A DNA stretch of 64,000 nucleotides from an uncultured Spirochaetia bacterium (GTDB lineage: Bacteria > Spirochaetota > Brachyspiria > Brachyspirales > Brachyspiraceae): the NCBI GenBank assembly GCA_947040495.1, contig CAMRBQ010000001.1, positions 1 through 64,000 of the forward strand, written 5' to 3'. How positions within the stretch are numbered: position 1 is the stretch's first letter; each line of letters opens with the position of its first letter. Below the pieces are notes generated by a model. That model did not search any database. It was given only the letters and a program-made list of their open reading frames with translations, and had not been told where the DNA came from. The translations under genes and the position numbers were made by a program. Shown here piece by piece: positions 62,948-64,000 of this stretch.

Positions 62948-63703
62948 TTATTTCCTATTAAAAGTATATCTATAAGTAAGAGCTACCGCAAAATTATCCT
63001 GAAACCAATCTGTATCATCTAGCATTGTTTCTGCTTCACTAGGAACAGTATCACCAGATTCTGCAACTACACCAGCAGAAGTAGCATAAGGCCTTAACAC
63101 ATTCATATCATAACCAACTCTTACACCTAAATAATGTGAATTGGCAATTTTAAATTCTTGACCCAAAGCAAAGGCTATATCCAATGTAAATACAGATGCT
63201 TTAGCTATTATTATCTTCTTATTATTAAGAGTTGGGTATTCATTTTCTTGTAATAAATAATCTGAAACAGGGATGCCAAGTTTTACACCAGCGGAAATAT
63301 ATGTTACACCTAATTTATATTCAAATTGACTGCGTAGCATAACAGGGATAAAAAATTCGCTTCTTGTCACGATTTTACCCCCAGTTTTAATATCACCATC
63401 TTGAATACTATCACTATAATTTAATGTGGAATATTTAAAACCCAAGCCTGTTTCAAGTGCCAAAAAAGGGATGAACTCGAGCATCAAGTCTACTTGTGGT
63501 ACTATAGCAAATGTTGTTTTTTTAAAATTTGGAAAAGTTTCTTTAAGTAAACCGACATTCCCCATTCTCTTTTTATAATCTAGCCCACGAAAAATCGGAA
63601 GCCCTACTCCAAATGCCCCCCCTAGCGAAATATCTAGCGCATAGGCTGATGTATTTACAACAATCAAAGCAACTATTATGTATAACAATTTATTTAACTT
63701 CAT
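62948..63703 (-). CDS. Outer-membrane beta-barrel protein, paralogue 3
   Basis: The start at 63703 (MKLNKLLYIIVALIVVNTSAYA) gives a normal signal peptide; a longer in-frame start at 63763 is rejected. The body is close to paralogue 1 (LEFIPFLALETGLGFKYSTLNYS, KLGVTYISAGVKLGIPVSDY, GVRVGYDMNVLRPYATSAG) and ends FAVALTYRYTFNRK. An acidic insertion (SGDTVPSEAETMLDDTD) near residues 217-233 is not in the others and could be an external loop. No terminator of the AGCCCC type follows. A weak hairpin without a T run lies near 62913-62943. Confidence 0.75.
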   Translation of the reverse strand: MKLNKLLYIIVALIVVNTSAYALDISLGGAFGVGLPIFRGLDYKKRMGNVGLLKETFPNFKKTTFAIVPQVDLMLEFIPFLALETGLGFKYSTLNYSDSIQDGDIKTGGKIVTRSEFFIPVMLRSQFEYKLGVTYISAGVKLGIPVSDYLLQENEYPTLNNKKIIIAKASVFTLDIAFALGQEFKIANSHYLGVRVGYDMNVLRPYATSAGVVAESGDTVPSEAETMLDDTDWFQDNFAVALTYRYTFNRK

Positions 63704-63899
63704 AATTTTTAAAATCCATAAATCCATATTTTTATTTATCTTAAAAATAATTCTAACATACATACATGCTAAGTCAAGATGATTTTTCCATACTTAGAAA
63801 ATATTATATATTCAAAAAAAATACTTTTTTATTACTGCAAACATTCAATAGAAAACTATAAAAATTTGATTATCACAAAAAATCTGTTATTATATAGTA

Positions 63900-64000
63900 A
63901 TGAATAAAATAAAAATAAATGAAAATGGGATAATTGATTTACATACACATTCGACATTAAGTGACGGGAGACTCTCTTTCAAAGAATTAATTATGTCTGC
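63900..64000 (+). CDS. PHP-domain phosphoesterase, N-terminal part (runs off the window)
   Basis: The ATG at 63900 opens MNKIKINENGIIDLHTHSTL, followed by SDGRLSFKELIM. DLHTHSTLSDG is the first metal motif of PHP domains (H-x-H plus Asp). The protein is cut by the right window edge after about 33 codons. Both 5'-nucleosidase-like and RNase AM/TrpH-like members start this way. It is divergent from the third beta-barrel gene across about 200 bp of AT-rich DNA. Confidence 0.72.
   Translation, partial: MNKIKINENGIIDLHTHSTLSDGRLSFKELIMS

Overview
The window is strongly AT-rich and looks like chromosome of a host-associated anaerobic spirochaete. It has flagellar rod genes in the order flgB-flgC-fliE, double-membrane traits (TolC, an RND pump, a heptosyltransferase-like GT9, porin-like beta-barrels), many lipoproteins and TPR/PEGA proteins, and anaerobic sulfatase chemistry. 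Phylum is inferred with moderate confidence. A Brachyspira-like lineage is possible, but genus cannot be fixed from sequence alone. Nearly all of the window is coding, and no tRNA, rRNA or CRISPR array was seen.

Layout. 1-7 kb (minus): a His-rich LarC start, ispF, an mrr gene broken by a stop codon, a ferredoxin-fused aldo/keto reductase, ileS and a frameshifted GLUG-like lipoprotein. 7-13.6 kb (plus): der, a TolC-type channel and an RND pump with no adaptor gene. 13.7-21.7 kb (minus): comEC, pheS-pheT and valS. 21.4-24.8 kb: a scar in which a 308-bp block (valS promoter plus first 78 codons) is duplicated. The two copies flank a decayed sugar-ABC/GH123 locus, and the outer copy creates a ValRS-permease chimera. 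25-34.4 kb (mostly plus): housekeeping and envelope genes (BASS transporter, TPR and PEGA proteins, thrH, DUF721, apbE, a SorC regulator, coaE, hisC). 34.4-36.8 kb: a TPR-like protein, a YjfB-like motility protein, yqeK and efp.

36.9-43.4 kb (minus) is a six-gene unit: TSUP exporter, anaerobic sulfatase maturase, TctC-TctB-TctA transporter and a cytoplasmic sulfatase. I read it as import of a sulfated small molecule, intracellular desulfation by a radical-SAM-matured enzyme, and export of the released sulfur oxyanion. 50.3-56.3 kb holds a second unit: a GntR/UTRA regulator divergent from two sodium-solute symporters and a second sulfatase, with a promoter/operator between them. The second sulfatase presumably shares the single maturase. 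The GH123 remnant fits the same theme of host-glycan use.

44.6-50 kb: flgB-flgC-fliE starts from a sigma-28-like promoter but stops after fliE. There a RadC-like gene sits in a cassette bounded by paired 23-bp repeats in inverted orientation. Beyond it lies rpmE-accB-accC-degT. In that unit the BCCP lacks its biotin lysine (Gly instead) and the DegT aminotransferase lacks its PLP lysine (Arg instead). 56-64 kb: an IS3-like remnant, a NUDIX gene, polA, a 102-bp MITE made of the same repeat family, three paralogous outer-membrane beta-barrels interleaved with an aldo/keto reductase, and the start of a PHP-domain gene.
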